From Albidovulum sp. (GTDB lineage: Bacteria; Pseudomonadota; Alphaproteobacteria; Rhodobacterales; Rhodobacteraceae): a stretch of 64,000 nucleotides of DNA. Under the pieces are notes generated by a model that saw only the letters and a program-made list of their open reading frames with translations, was not told the DNA's origin and did no database searches. The position numbers and the translations under genes were made by a program. The DNA lies in contig JAPPFL010000027.1 in the NCBI GenBank assembly GCA_028823855.1, positions 139,952-203,951 of the forward strand, read 5' to 3'. Positions 9,156 through 17,954 of the stretch are shown in pieces; within the stretch, counting starts at the first letter, position 1, and every line of letters starts with the position of its first letter.

Positions 9156-9907
9156 GATCCGCTAGCCATCTTTTCATGCAGTGCCGGCCAGCCAGCAAAA
9201 CCTTTCACCCGCTTAGATTTGGGTTCAGGATAGAGCGACTTGTCGACGGCGCCTACTCTTGCGGTCTCCTCATGCGCCACCCTGAGCGCGAGCGGCAAAG
9301 GATCGACCACACGGGCGGGATTGATTCCCAGCCCTTCGGCTACGTCCAGCGCTAGTCCCAACATTCCTGTACAGCCGAACACGATCGCCTGGGCACCGTC
9401 CTCGATGCATGCCGCCCGACCGCCTGCCACTGCCGCCGCCGCGGATGCCTCCCGGTTTTTACCTAGCTCCAGAACCGGGATACCAATGCCCCGCACCGAA
9501 ACGAGCAGTTCAGCAAACCCGTAGCGCGATGCCAAGCTTCGGAAATCGCGTTCCTGGCGCTGCAAGACCGTGACCACCGAAAATGGACCTTGGGATGCCG
9601 CCGCCTTCATCCCGGCCTCACCGCAGCCGATCACCGGAATCGAAACGGCTTCGCGGGCGGCGTCCAGAGCCGGATCAAGCATGCAGTCAATGACAATCGC
9701 ATCGACGCCTTCGGACTCCGCAGTCAAGGCCGCATCGATGACACCCGGACCGGCAAGAACTTCATCTACTGCGGATTCAACCGATTCAGGTCCTCTGCAC
9801 AGGAACGTCTGACTTACGTCGCAGTCCGCCGGAAGTGCGCCCCGTAGGGGGGCGTCGTCCCGGAATCCGTCCGATACGATTGGTGTGACAATGCGAATTT
9901 TGCTCAA
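9152..9907 (-). CDS. Asp/Glu/hydantoin racemase family protein
   Basis: A 251-residue protein of the cofactor-independent Asp/Glu/hydantoin racemase superfamily, which uses two cysteines as acid and base. Both are present: IVIDCMLDP (Cys about 75) and IVFGCTGMLG (Cys about 179). Family members racemise hydantoins, aspartate or glutamate, or act as maleate isomerases or decarboxylases. Its place in an operon with HyuA-like and DUF917 genes supports a hydantoin- or amino-acid-derivative substrate. The start is chosen as TTG at 9907 because AGGGAG lies 6 bases upstream and the conserved fold begins at SKIRIVTPIV. An ATG at 9979 would add 24 residues with no good ribosome-binding site. It overlaps the permease gene by 4 bases. 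Confidence 0.87.
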   Translation of the reverse strand: MSKIRIVTPIVSDGFRDDAPLRGALPADCDVSQTFLCRGPESVESAVDEVLAGPGVIDAALTAESEGVDAIVIDCMLDPALDAAREAVSIPVIGCGEAGMKAAASQGPFSVVTVLQRQERDFRSLASRYGFAELLVSVRGIGIPVLELGKNREASAAAAVAGGRAACIEDGAQAIVFGCTGMLGLALDVAEGLGINPARVVDPLPLALRVAHEETARVGAVDKSLYPEPKSKRVKGFAGWPALHEKMASGS

Positions 9908-9990
9908 GTCGTGCTCCCTAGCCCGCCCAAAAAGACAGCCGAATAATGACCGCTGGATTGGCACCGGGATACTACCCATGCGGGTAGTTA

Positions 9991-11754
9991 CTATCGAATT
10001 ATGCCGAGTTCCCGTCCCCTTCGCACGGCCTGCATCCGATTTGTCGCATCCAAATCATTGAAAAGTATCTTCAAATGGTATTTTACTGTGTTGACCGACA
10101 CGCCCAAAATCTGAGCAATTTCCTTATTGGAATGCCCTATCGCGACCAGTTCAAGATAGCGCTGCCGTCCATTCGCCCGCCCATGCGTTTCTTTGGTGCC
10201 GTCATGAAACGATTCCGCCGCACCGCCGGTTTGGTGCGTTGCCCAGTAATATGTCAGCTCCGACAATTTGCGCCTCTGTTCCGGTAGCGGCGCGAAAATT
10301 ACACGTTCGCCGTCGAGCGCGGCCTGAACTACACGCGCAATTTCGTTGCCTTCATCCAAAATGAACCGACGGAAAGGCTGCCGACCCAGCAACCGCAATG
10401 CCGACAGCAATGCAGCGGTTGCGTCGGACTTCTGGTTTAGTCGCCAATGAGCCCCAGCGCGGATGATCCGCAGCTTAGCCAAGGACAATAGTTGCCCGCC
10501 GCGAATAGCGAAATCTTCGGCTGGCTCAATGAATGCCAATGCGTCGCGCGATCTTCTCGCCCTAACCAGCCATCGAGAAATCGCAACGCCGGTCGTTCCC
10601 TGTCGCAGTGCCCAGTCTTGCCTTGTTTCCCAGTCGTAGGCTTCGAATGTCAGGCCAATTTCACGCATAATCCGCCGCGCCGCGCTAATTTCATTGCTTA
10701 GCGTAAGAACCCGAATCCTTTCGATCCTCATTAGCCTCAATAGGCGGGGCATGCTTCGAGCTTCGGCCATTTTCTCGCAATGGGCGAGCTCTGTCAGTGC
10801 GCCAGGTAGACCCGAGCGGATATAGGCCAGCCGCGTCCGTACTCGGTAGGCGGCCGCACGGACATCAAGCCATGCATCATCCTCCTCGACACTGTTCATC
10901 GCATGCTCAAGAAGCGTTGCACTCTCGACCAGATCGTTGGTTTCATATGCTACTTCCGAGCGAAGTGCGTGGCAGATAGCAAGCAATGCCGAAGTGTCGT
11001 CGGTCAACTGATCCAATCGGTCCTGCATCTCGGCATATTGCAAAGCAGCCCCTTCTAGGTCGCCCCGCATTAGCTTAATCTGCCCCAGGTGTGCGTGAAG
11101 ATGCAGCGAACCGAACACTGCATCGCCCTGCCGGTAGCAACGAATTGCACCTTCCGCATATTCCTGGGCGCGGTCAAAATGACCCATATGAAGCGCATGG
11201 ACGCATAAATGGTTGAGTGCCAGCGCCTGACCGACGAAGTCATCTGGCCTGGAAGATTCAAGAATCTGGTTCAAGAGCTTCTGAGTACCCCGTATGAAGG
11301 GCTGGTCCTCGTAGACTCGCACGTGCACGTCGACCAATAGAAACTCACTGTCCGCGTGGTCGCCTCCGTATGCCAGTTGATCTTTACGAATAGTTTCCAG
11401 CTGCTTTCGCGCCTCGCTCGCGTGTCCATGTTTGGCAAGAATGAATGCACGTGCCAGAGCGACAGTGCGGTCGTCGCTCTCTGTAATGCGCTCTAGGCCC
11501 ACCAACCGTTCGGCCAGAGCCGCTTCTGCGCCTCGCATAAATGTGCGCCAGCTGACGCAGGGCATCGAGCCCGGTTTGACGCTTGAATTTTCGGTCCGTT
11601 TAACCAACGAGTGCCTCCATATATGACCATAGCTATTAAATCGGCGAATGGAATCACCAAGTTCAGCTTTCTTCCGAGGATCCGGAGTTCGCCAATCACG
11701 TATCCTGGAAAGAATCGGACGAAGCGCGGCGGCAGTCATACCGTCGAAGTCCAT
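9991..11754 (-). CDS. LuxR-family transcriptional regulator with TPR-like helical body (MalT-like, no NTPase domain)
   Basis: 587 residues. The C-terminal ~60 residues form a LuxR/GerE helix-turn-helix: RYLELVAIGHSNKEIAQILG, then VSVNTVKYHLKILF. The preceding ~450 residues are helical repeats of TPR/MalT type (for example LALNHLCVHALHMGHFDRAQ). The usual N-terminal Walker A/B ATPase of MalT-like regulators is absent, because the repeats begin within about 70 residues of the start. It is the first gene of the minus-strand array and its stop lies about 80 bases before the racemase-family start, so it is the likely regulator of the uptake/hydantoinase operon (inference). The exact start among the upstream in-frame codons is uncertain. 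Confidence 0.87.
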   Translation of the reverse strand: MDFDGMTAAALRPILSRIRDWRTPDPRKKAELGDSIRRFNSYGHIWRHSLVKRTENSSVKPGSMPCVSWRTFMRGAEAALAERLVGLERITESDDRTVALARAFILAKHGHASEARKQLETIRKDQLAYGGDHADSEFLLVDVHVRVYEDQPFIRGTQKLLNQILESSRPDDFVGQALALNHLCVHALHMGHFDRAQEYAEGAIRCYRQGDAVFGSLHLHAHLGQIKLMRGDLEGAALQYAEMQDRLDQLTDDTSALLAICHALRSEVAYETNDLVESATLLEHAMNSVEEDDAWLDVRAAAYRVRTRLAYIRSGLPGALTELAHCEKMAEARSMPRLLRLMRIERIRVLTLSNEISAARRIMREIGLTFEAYDWETRQDWALRQGTTGVAISRWLVRARRSRDALAFIEPAEDFAIRGGQLLSLAKLRIIRAGAHWRLNQKSDATAALLSALRLLGRQPFRRFILDEGNEIARVVQAALDGERVIFAPLPEQRRKLSELTYYWATHQTGGAAESFHDGTKETHGRANGRQRYLELVAIGHSNKEIAQILGVSVNTVKYHLKILFNDLDATNRMQAVRRGRELGIIR

Positions 11755-11857
11755 TCGAAGGACGCCACAGGGCCGTGCAATGGAGGTTTACGGTTTTACT
11801 TCGCTACGAGAATTTCCCCGAGTTTTGTTAATCGATTCGCGGTAGACCTCGCCACTT

Positions 11858-12632
11858 TCAAGCGATAATGCTGCAATCGTCGTGAATAATTCCGCGGAAG
11901 TTGTCGGCTGCCGCTGCGCCTGTTTTTCCCGTCAACAGTCCAGCTTTGAATCGAAAACCTGTCGATCACCGCCGCGAATTCGTGGAAAATGCTGTAAAAG
12001 CAAAAGTGGCCTGCGCAGCAGTGCATCTCGCCTCAGAGCCTTTCGATCAAGTTCAAGCGGGATGCTCGCGCAGGGCTGCAAGAAACGGAGCTTCGGGCGG
12101 CATTCGAGTCGGTCCAGCGAGGCCCTGGGCGCGAGCCTTGTCGTGGATTTGCGATTTGTCGAGAAAGACGCGGGACGCATCGGCGCGCGGCCACCCGCGC
12201 TCAATTTTCTCGAACAGCTCCCTCGTGGTCTCGGCGTTAACGGTCTCGCCGTTTGTCCTAAAGATTCGCATGGTTTAAATGTCCGGCGCAGAGGATGTTC
12301 ATGCGCCGGCGCCCGTACTGCCGATCCGTCACATTGAGTTGCCAACTGGACCGGCCGGGACCGGCGCTGGGGATGGAAAGAATCAGCGAAAACCACCTTT
12401 TCGTCGGACCCGGAGCCGTTCACCGGATGCTCGCGATGCTGGTCGCACGCCGATCGCGCGCGGTGTCATCGTCCAAGTAAAGGAAGCTCTCAACCGATGC
12501 CGCCTTGTTGCCCTTGTCAAGATTGAGCGCATTAACGCGGCGAACCTCGATCCCGTCTGCCTTGCGCTTTCGTAGAACCCGCCGAAGAGCGACGCGCTCC
12601 TCTGGGGAAAGAGATACACGCCGTCTCGCCAT
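11858..12632 (-). pseudogene. IS630-family transposase remnant
   Basis: A decayed IS630/Tc1-type transposase spread over several minus-strand frames. From its start: MARRRVSLSPEERVALRRVL with the helix-turn-helix region (ESFLYLDDDTARDRRAT), then VVFADSFHPQRRSRP (first catalytic Asp region), then NGETVNAETTRELFEKIE and ADASRVFLDKSQIHDKA (second Asp region). The end is FYSIFHEFAAVIDRF and ADNFRGIIHDDCSIIA with a TGA at 11858-11860. Only about 775 of the roughly 1030 bases of a normal gene remain, and the frame changes at least three times. The third catalytic region (PHLNPIE-like) is missing. It bounds the accessory block on the right. Confidence 0.82.
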
Positions 12633-13404
12633 TTGGCCGCTTAACGAAATGCCTGCGCCTGTTTTGGAATCCCTCCGCCCGGAGGATCGATTCGTACCAA
12701 GAAAAAATCAGGAAAATTGAAGCTCCGGCGTATAAATGCCCCGGATCGAGTATTGTTGCCAAATGATCAAAGAGCTTTGAGCAGTGGCAACGAGTTAAAA
12801 GAAGACGGACGAGAGTTTCGGATCCGAGATTCTGATTGTTGCTGGCGAGACCACGACTAGAAGACTGCTACCGGCCTTGGTACTTTGCGCACAAGGCCAA
12901 ATAATTATCACCTTCTTTTGCGCGGTCGACCAGTCCTGCTCAACGGTCAATGCCGCTCTAGGGTGGCGCAGGGCGCGGACGAACCGCCAAGATCTTGAGA
13001 ATTCAAAAAATCGGGGCGACAATTTAATTTCGAATCCGCAAACCGATTTTGGGAAGAGACGGCCTGCGCTTCAAAGCACTTAGCAACCTTCGCACTAGAA
13101 ATGTAGTACAATTCGGAGCCCAACAATTCCTGATTCGGCCACAGGAATTTGTTTCATTTGGGTGTTGACCGCCTTTAATTTTGCAATGGAAAAACAAACC
13201 CTGGGATCAACAAGAATCAGCGAAGGAAATGAAGGATGGACCGTTTATCCCTTCGAAAAAAGAGATGCCGGAATTCCAATAACGCATTGAACCGCTTACC
13301 GACGCGGCTAACTCGGGCTATCCGGAATGATTCCGCGCCTTAGCGCAATACGTCGTGCTTCCCAGTCATTCGGGCATGGCGTCTCGAACCGCATGTTTCG
13401 GAAA
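12633..13404. other. gene-free stretch
   Basis: About 770 bases between the IS630 remnant and the IMPase-like gene. No frame has a recognisable domain, and no tRNA, terminator or repeat array was seen. G+C drops here compared with the block to the left, so this is the probable right boundary of the accessory segment. Confidence 0.5.
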
Positions 13405-14208
13405 CTAACGTTTCTCCGATTGATTCACCATTCCGGAAAATTTCTCAAAGACCCGTCCGCAACCCGCAATCGCCGCAAATGACGAAGACTCCGATTCAAC
13501 TTTATCAAGACACTCAACGATTACGCCAGCTTCTTTCGCAATAAGCGATGCCGCAGCGAAACTAGGAAGCATGCAGGAAAAGCCTAGATATCCATCAAAT
13601 CGACCGGCAGCCACGTAAACCAAGTCAAGCGACAAGGCACCCGAAATCCTTACCCCGCCAACTCTTTCGAATGCCGATACGAACCCGCTTTGAAAGGCAC
13701 CGTCTTCCACATTTGCGAACGACCGGTCCGCGGCAACCAGCATTTCGCTAACTGAACTACAACTCGAAGATCTCAACCGCATTTTGTTCATCCGACTGCC
13801 GCTTCCCTTTATTGAGTGGAATTCTTCGTTGCGCAGTGGATCTAGAACGACCGCCGCAACGATCTCTCCCTTGTGTTCCAGCGCAATTGAAATCGCCCAG
13901 TGCGCTACCCCGCGGCGAAAATTAAATTTTCCGTCCAAGCCATCCAGAATCCATCTTCGAGTCGGGTCATTGCCATGACGATCGATCGATTCGGTCCTCA
14001 TTCCGTAGTTGGGCCGCGCCTCTGAAAGCGAGTCCATAAGTGCGTTTTCCGCCGCGACCCAAGATCGCCTTGCGAAATCGCCCGTTCCCCTAATCGACGA
14101 AAGCAAATGCTCGATCTCTACGAAATCGTGCATAAGCCGGCGACTTGCGCGTCGCGCCGCCTTTGACATAACGTTTAAGTTAGGCAGATTGGAGTTTCCC
14201 GGCATCAT
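13405..14208 (-). CDS. inositol monophosphatase (SuhB-like) family protein, active site degenerate
   Basis: A 267-residue protein clearly of the SuhB/IMPase family (GVAHWAISIALEHKGEIVAA; LDLVYVAAGRFDGY). In its alphaproteobacterial relatives it sits next to efp, as it does here with one gene between. Key catalytic positions are changed. The motif normally WIxDPLDGTTNF reads WILDGLDGKFNF (residues 86-97): Asp89 and Asp92 are kept, but the catalytic Thr is Lys94. The C-terminal metal-binding Trp-Asp is Pro215-Ser216. The second Glu of the GEE motif is Ser74. The frame is intact at normal length, so the protein may be a non-catalytic relative (SuhB proteins also act in transcription antitermination) or a gene in early decay. 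No phosphatase activity is expected. Confidence 0.85.
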   Translation of the reverse strand: MMPGNSNLPNLNVMSKAARRASRRLMHDFVEIEHLLSSIRGTGDFARRSWVAAENALMDSLSEARPNYGMRTESIDRHGNDPTRRWILDGLDGKFNFRRGVAHWAISIALEHKGEIVAAVVLDPLRNEEFHSIKGSGSRMNKMRLRSSSCSSVSEMLVAADRSFANVEDGAFQSGFVSAFERVGGVRISGALSLDLVYVAAGRFDGYLGFSCMLPSFAAASLIAKEAGVIVECLDKVESESSSFAAIAGCGRVFEKFSGMVNQSEKR

Positions 14209-14382
14209 GGCAGTTTGCTGTCTCCCTGGAAAACTGCCTCTAGTCCCAATCTTTTTTCAATCCAAGTCACACGCATTCGATTCAAGACGAAAATCTGGGC
14301 ACGAGTCGGTCGCTTGACCTTTTGCTTGAAGACGGCCAATTGCGGCAAAAGAATACAATGCAGCTAACACGTGGATTGTAAA

Positions 14383-14862
14383 ATGGCAGAAATCGGGCCG
14401 GACAATCAATTCGGAATCGTACCTTGCGAGCAACGAACGGCGATGACAGGATTCGAATTTATTTCAGCTGTCGGCAGGGGAGAATTTCCCCAGCCGCCCA
14501 TAACCAAGCTCTTAAAGCTTCGAATCGAGACGGTGGAAAGGGGCAAGGTTGCTTTTCGAGGACAACCCTCCAATGAAATGACGAACCCTATGGGAACAGT
14601 ACACGGAGGTTGGTACGGCACAATTTTAGACAGCGCCATGGGCTGCGCGGTAATGACCGTGCTTGAGAAAAACCGAATGTACACGACGCTCGAGTTCAAG
14701 GTAAATCTCACGCGAGCGCTTCCAATCGGAATGGAAGCGCTTGCGATCGGAGAAGTAATGCATGCCGGAAGGTCCACGGCGGTCGCGAACGGCCGACTCG
14801 AAGATTTAGACGGTCGCCTTTACGCCTTTTCGACTTCAACTTGCATATTGTTCGACAAATAG
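14383..14862 (+). CDS. PaaI-type hotdog thioesterase
   Basis: A 159-residue single hotdog-domain protein of the PaaI/4HBT group, which hydrolyses acyl- or aryl-CoA thioesters. The family segment NPMGTVHGGWYGTILDSAMG contains the HGG motif and the catalytic Asp of the central helix. It is followed by YTTLEFKVNLTRALP, typical of this subfamily. The start is taken at ATG 14383; a GTG at 14371 is also in frame and neither has a strong ribosome-binding site. It is convergent with efp, whose stop is 32 bases away. The physiological substrate cannot be told. Confidence 0.85.
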   Translation: MAEIGPDNQFGIVPCEQRTAMTGFEFISAVGRGEFPQPPITKLLKLRIETVERGKVAFRGQPSNEMTNPMGTVHGGWYGTILDSAMGCAVMTVLEKNRMYTTLEFKVNLTRALPIGMEALAIGEVMHAGRSTAVANGRLEDLDGRLYAFSTSTCILFDK

Positions 14863-14894
14863 CTTCAAACGGATCCGACGATTGTAAATCTCCG

Positions 14895-15458
14895 TCATAC
14901 CCTTTCCGAATACTCCAGCGTCAGGGTGTTGACCATTATAGTTTCGCCGCTGTTCACGAACGGCGGAACCATGACCCGGATTCCATTTTCCAGCGTGGCG
15001 GGCTTGTAGCTGTTTGCCGCGGTCTGGCCAGTTACAACCGGTTCCGTCTCCGCGATCTTGCAAGGCACTTTCTGCGGCAGCGAAACATTCAGAACTTCGT
15101 CGCCGTAGTATTCAATGACTGCGGTCATGCCTTCCTGAAGAAAAGGCAACTGTTCGCCCAGCATGTCGGTGTTGAGCTCAATCTGGTCAAATGTTTCCGT
15201 GTCCATGAACACGACCGATCCGGAATCGGCGTAAAGGAATTGCTGATTGCGCTGCTCAAGGCGCACTCGCTCCACCTTGTCAGCCGACCGGAACCGTTCA
15301 TTTAGCTTCGAACCGTTCCGTAGGTTTCTGAGTTCCACCTGAGCGAACGCGCCACCCTTCCCGGGCTTGACATGCTCTACTTTTACGACCGACCAAACCG
15401 AGTCCGCATGTTCGAGCACAAATCCTGGCCTGATTTCATTTCCATTAATCCTAGGCAT
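14895..15458 (-). CDS. efp: elongation factor P
   Basis: A 187-residue elongation factor P, which binds the ribosome between the P and E sites and rescues stalling at polyproline. The three-domain length is normal. The tip loop reads [10 protein letters not shown] with Lys34 at the position that is modified in many bacteria. Conserved blocks include TFDQIEL and the C-terminal domain ([17 protein letters not shown]). The start is set at [12 protein letters not shown] (15458); the frame continues 24 codons upstream, but the extension does not belong to the family. No epmA/epmB-like modification gene is in the window. Confidence 0.95.
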   Translation of the reverse strand: MPRINGNEIRPGFVLEHADSVWSVVKVEHVKPGKGGAFAQVELRNLRNGSKLNERFRSADKVERVRLEQRNQQFLYADSGSVVFMDTETFDQIELNTDMLGEQLPFLQEGMTAVIEYYGDEVLNVSLPQKVPCKIAETEPVVTGQTAANSYKPATLENGIRVMVPPFVNSGETIMVNTLTLEYSERV

Positions 15459-15653
15459 TCGCGAAAGTCCCTCGATATTGGCGCCGCTCGGTATATTACC
15501 GATCAGTACTGCGAACAAGAATTTAGCCAACGCAACGACATCTATGCAACATTAGTTTTCTTTATAACTGATATGCAAAATACGAAATTATCATTTTCTA
15601 GAAGTCGTTATATAAGCGTTGCATTCGAATGCATTTGGAAAGGGACCAGTTTA

Positions 15654-15968
15654 ATGGCGGATTATGACGAAACGGCTTCCAACCAGGAGCAGGGATCTAG
15701 AGCAAGAAAATTATTTGCGGCTGTAGTCCTTGCTGCGCTGGACGACGCAATTGCAGACGACAAAAAATACGGCAACGGAACCGAAGTCATAGCACGCTGG
15801 GCCCAATCAAGAGACGGCAAGGAGGTTTTGACGTGCGCTGGAATCGACCCAAACGAACGGGTAGTGAACGGCCTTAAGGAATTTGTTCGGAGAGGAGTTC
15901 GCACGTCCGTCGCCCTATCTCGAGAAGAAAGCGAACGCCGAAGCCAACAGGCAAGAGCCGCCGCCTAA
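15654..15968 (+). CDS. conserved alphaproteobacterial small protein (DUF6280-like)
   Basis: A 104-residue soluble protein with no signal or membrane segment. It contains ARKLFAAVVLAALDDAIADD followed by KKYGNGTEVIARWAQSRDGK and ends in GVRTSVALSREESERR. I recognise it as a small conserved protein of Rhodobacteraceae, probably the DUF6280 family; its function is unknown. The start ATG 15654 is preceded by AGGGA. The frame is open further upstream, but that part has no resemblance and overlaps efp on the other strand. It is divergent from efp, with about 195 bases between the two starts, presumably holding both promoters. Confidence 0.8.
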   Translation: MADYDETASNQEQGSRARKLFAAVVLAALDDAIADDKKYGNGTEVIARWAQSRDGKEVLTCAGIDPNERVVNGLKEFVRRGVRTSVALSREESERRSQQARAAA

Positions 15969-16580
15969 CGCTGCAAGTTTCGGCAACTCCAGAATCGCAA
16001 GCGCTTCGCGGGATGTGGCGCTTGGCCTTTTCATATCGGAATCTGCGCGGCGCACCAAGCGGGTTCTATTGAAGGACTAGGCACTAGTCGATAGCTACGC
16101 GTTGCCAAAATGTTACGGCGATTGGCGCCAACTCATGCAAGCGGCATCGGACACCAAAACGCGTATCTTTTCGTATCCAAGATTGAACCGGCGACGAACT
16201 ATTTCGTTAAGATTTGTCGATCTATTGGGGCGACTTGGAAAAAAGGCGATTCTCGGCAACGTGCGTATTTGGCAATTTGTGGACTTTGGCCTGGAATCGG
16301 GGCTTGACAGGATTCAATGGCCCGAGGCGGCGCCGCGTTCCGTAAGGTAGAGTTCGATAACGGTGCCTAGCGGTACCGGTATCGGCTTCACATATCGCTT
16401 CCGGGATACGATCGCGCCATCACGGGTATTTTATGAATTGGTCTGCAATTCAAGATTGCGATAAAATGCCGGCGGGTCCTCGCCGCGCATTCTGAGCCAC
16501 GAACGGAAGGCGCAGATCTACGCCTCGCACGGACTGCCATCGTGAACTGTTTTCTTGAATTACGGATAACTCCAGGCGAT
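15969..16580. other. gene-free stretch
   Basis: About 610 bases between two convergent genes. Short open frames only, none with recognisable sequence, and no convincing terminator hairpin. Confidence 0.5.
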
Positions 16581-17312
16581 TCAGCGCCTTTCGATTCTGA
16601 TCTTGCCGAACCTCGATTTCCCTTCCAACAAGCTTAATTTATATTTGGACGGATCTCCCGAACTCGGATCGAAGCTCACGGTAAAAGGAAACTCCTTTCC
16701 GCCTTCCAATTCGCTTTCGCTATAGCCCTCAATTCGGACGAATACGCAGTCGCATATCGCCTTTTCGCCGTCCCACGTAGGTTTTCCCATCGAAATTTGA
16801 GCGCGTCTCTCGCCGTCGAACAAATAGAAATCTTTGTCGCATAGCTCATTCTTCGCGGAACTTCGGAAAATCATGTATAACGAGCTTAAAGGATCTAGGG
16901 TACCGGCCTGTTCCTGAGGGTCCAGCAAAGGCGTGGTCTCATCGATCGGCGGTTCTTTTTCCACAAGATTTGGAACGCCTTCGTCGTATTGGAGCACGAC
17001 AAGGTTGGCCTTCTTGCCAATTATTGAGTTTTCTTCATACAGATTTGGTACTAATTCGCCGTCAACCACTCTGCCGTTCGCACGCGCGTTTATTTCGACA
17101 TTTCTAAAAAAATCAAGAATGCCGGTGCTGCGAACTCCGAAACCAACTGAATACTTGAAACCGTTGTTCTTTGCGACGTAGCCAATTAAGCCGACGTCTA
17201 CGCCCCGGACCGAAACGTCGAATACTTCGCGTTCATTGATATCTTGTGAAAAAACCGGCAAAGCCGCGATGGAGAACACCAGACATATCATCGCGATTTT
17301 CGAAATTTTCAT
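16581..17312 (-). CDS. DUF3108 domain-containing exported protein
   Basis: 243 residues with an N-terminal signal peptide (KIAMICLVFSIAALPVFSQ) and a DUF3108-type body: FDVSVRGVDVGLIGYVAKNN, then GVRSTGILDFFRNVEINA. Such proteins are periplasmic or envelope-associated and of unknown function. In Rhodobacterales this gene lies beside rpmB and meaB, as here. The start is placed at ATG 17312, which gives a standard signal peptide; the frame runs 34 codons further upstream with no support. It is divergent from meaB. Confidence 0.8.
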   Translation of the reverse strand: MKISKIAMICLVFSIAALPVFSQDINEREVFDVSVRGVDVGLIGYVAKNNGFKYSVGFGVRSTGILDFFRNVEINARANGRVVDGELVPNLYEENSIIGKKANLVVLQYDEGVPNLVEKEPPIDETTPLLDPQEQAGTLDPLSSLYMIFRSSAKNELCDKDFYLFDGERRAQISMGKPTWDGEKAICDCVFVRIEGYSESELEGGKEFPFTVSFDPSSGDPSKYKLSLLEGKSRFGKIRIERR

Positions 17313-17954
17313 TAACTGCTCGCCTGCCATGCGCTCTTCGAATTTTTTTAGCCGACAACAAATGGCGCAAGTCTTCAGAATCATCAAATTCGAATTTGTT
17401 CGTATTTCCTGCACTTGCTCAAGTTAAGCATAATACGCCGTTGCTTGATGATCTAAGCAAATAAAATTGTCAAGAAACCAATATCGGCCGGCTCGAAAAT
17501 GGCTGTCCGAATTCCTAGCTCTTCAATTGTCTGTTTCTTTTATCTCGATTTCCTAATATCATGAAATATATATATAAAAATTTTGACAACATTGGCGAAA
17601 CTAGGCAGGCGCCTCCGACCTGCCGTGTCTTAATCGGGCGGAAAATCGAAAAATTGCCGGTTAAATTTCCGTGAATTTTTGTGCATATTCTTATCCTCCG
17701 GGCTTTTCGCCGAGAATCCATCAATCTTGCGCCAATTAAATCCGAAGAATGGTAGCCGGGCGAAATTCATGAATGATCGCCGGTCGACCAAATGGCATTC
17801 TCGCGTGAATTCGCGTAGATTTATTCTGCGGTCGCTCACGTATTTTCGACTAGGGCCATCTGAAGATCCATTGAATTCGAAAACGCAAGCATGGCGGGAA
17901 GAGACCAAATTACTGATCGGCTCGCAAATGACCTTCCATTCCGAGGCTGAATCA
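17313..17954. other. divergent promoter region, AT-rich core
   Basis: About 640 bases between the DUF3108 gene (minus) and meaB (plus). A strongly AT-rich stretch lies near 17560-17590 (TATATATATAAAAATTTTGACA) with a TTGACA hexamer at its end, so promoters for one or both genes are likely here, although no complete -35/-10 pair with good spacing stands out. The meaB frame is open back to 17679, so a longer N-terminus cannot be ruled out. Confidence 0.4.
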
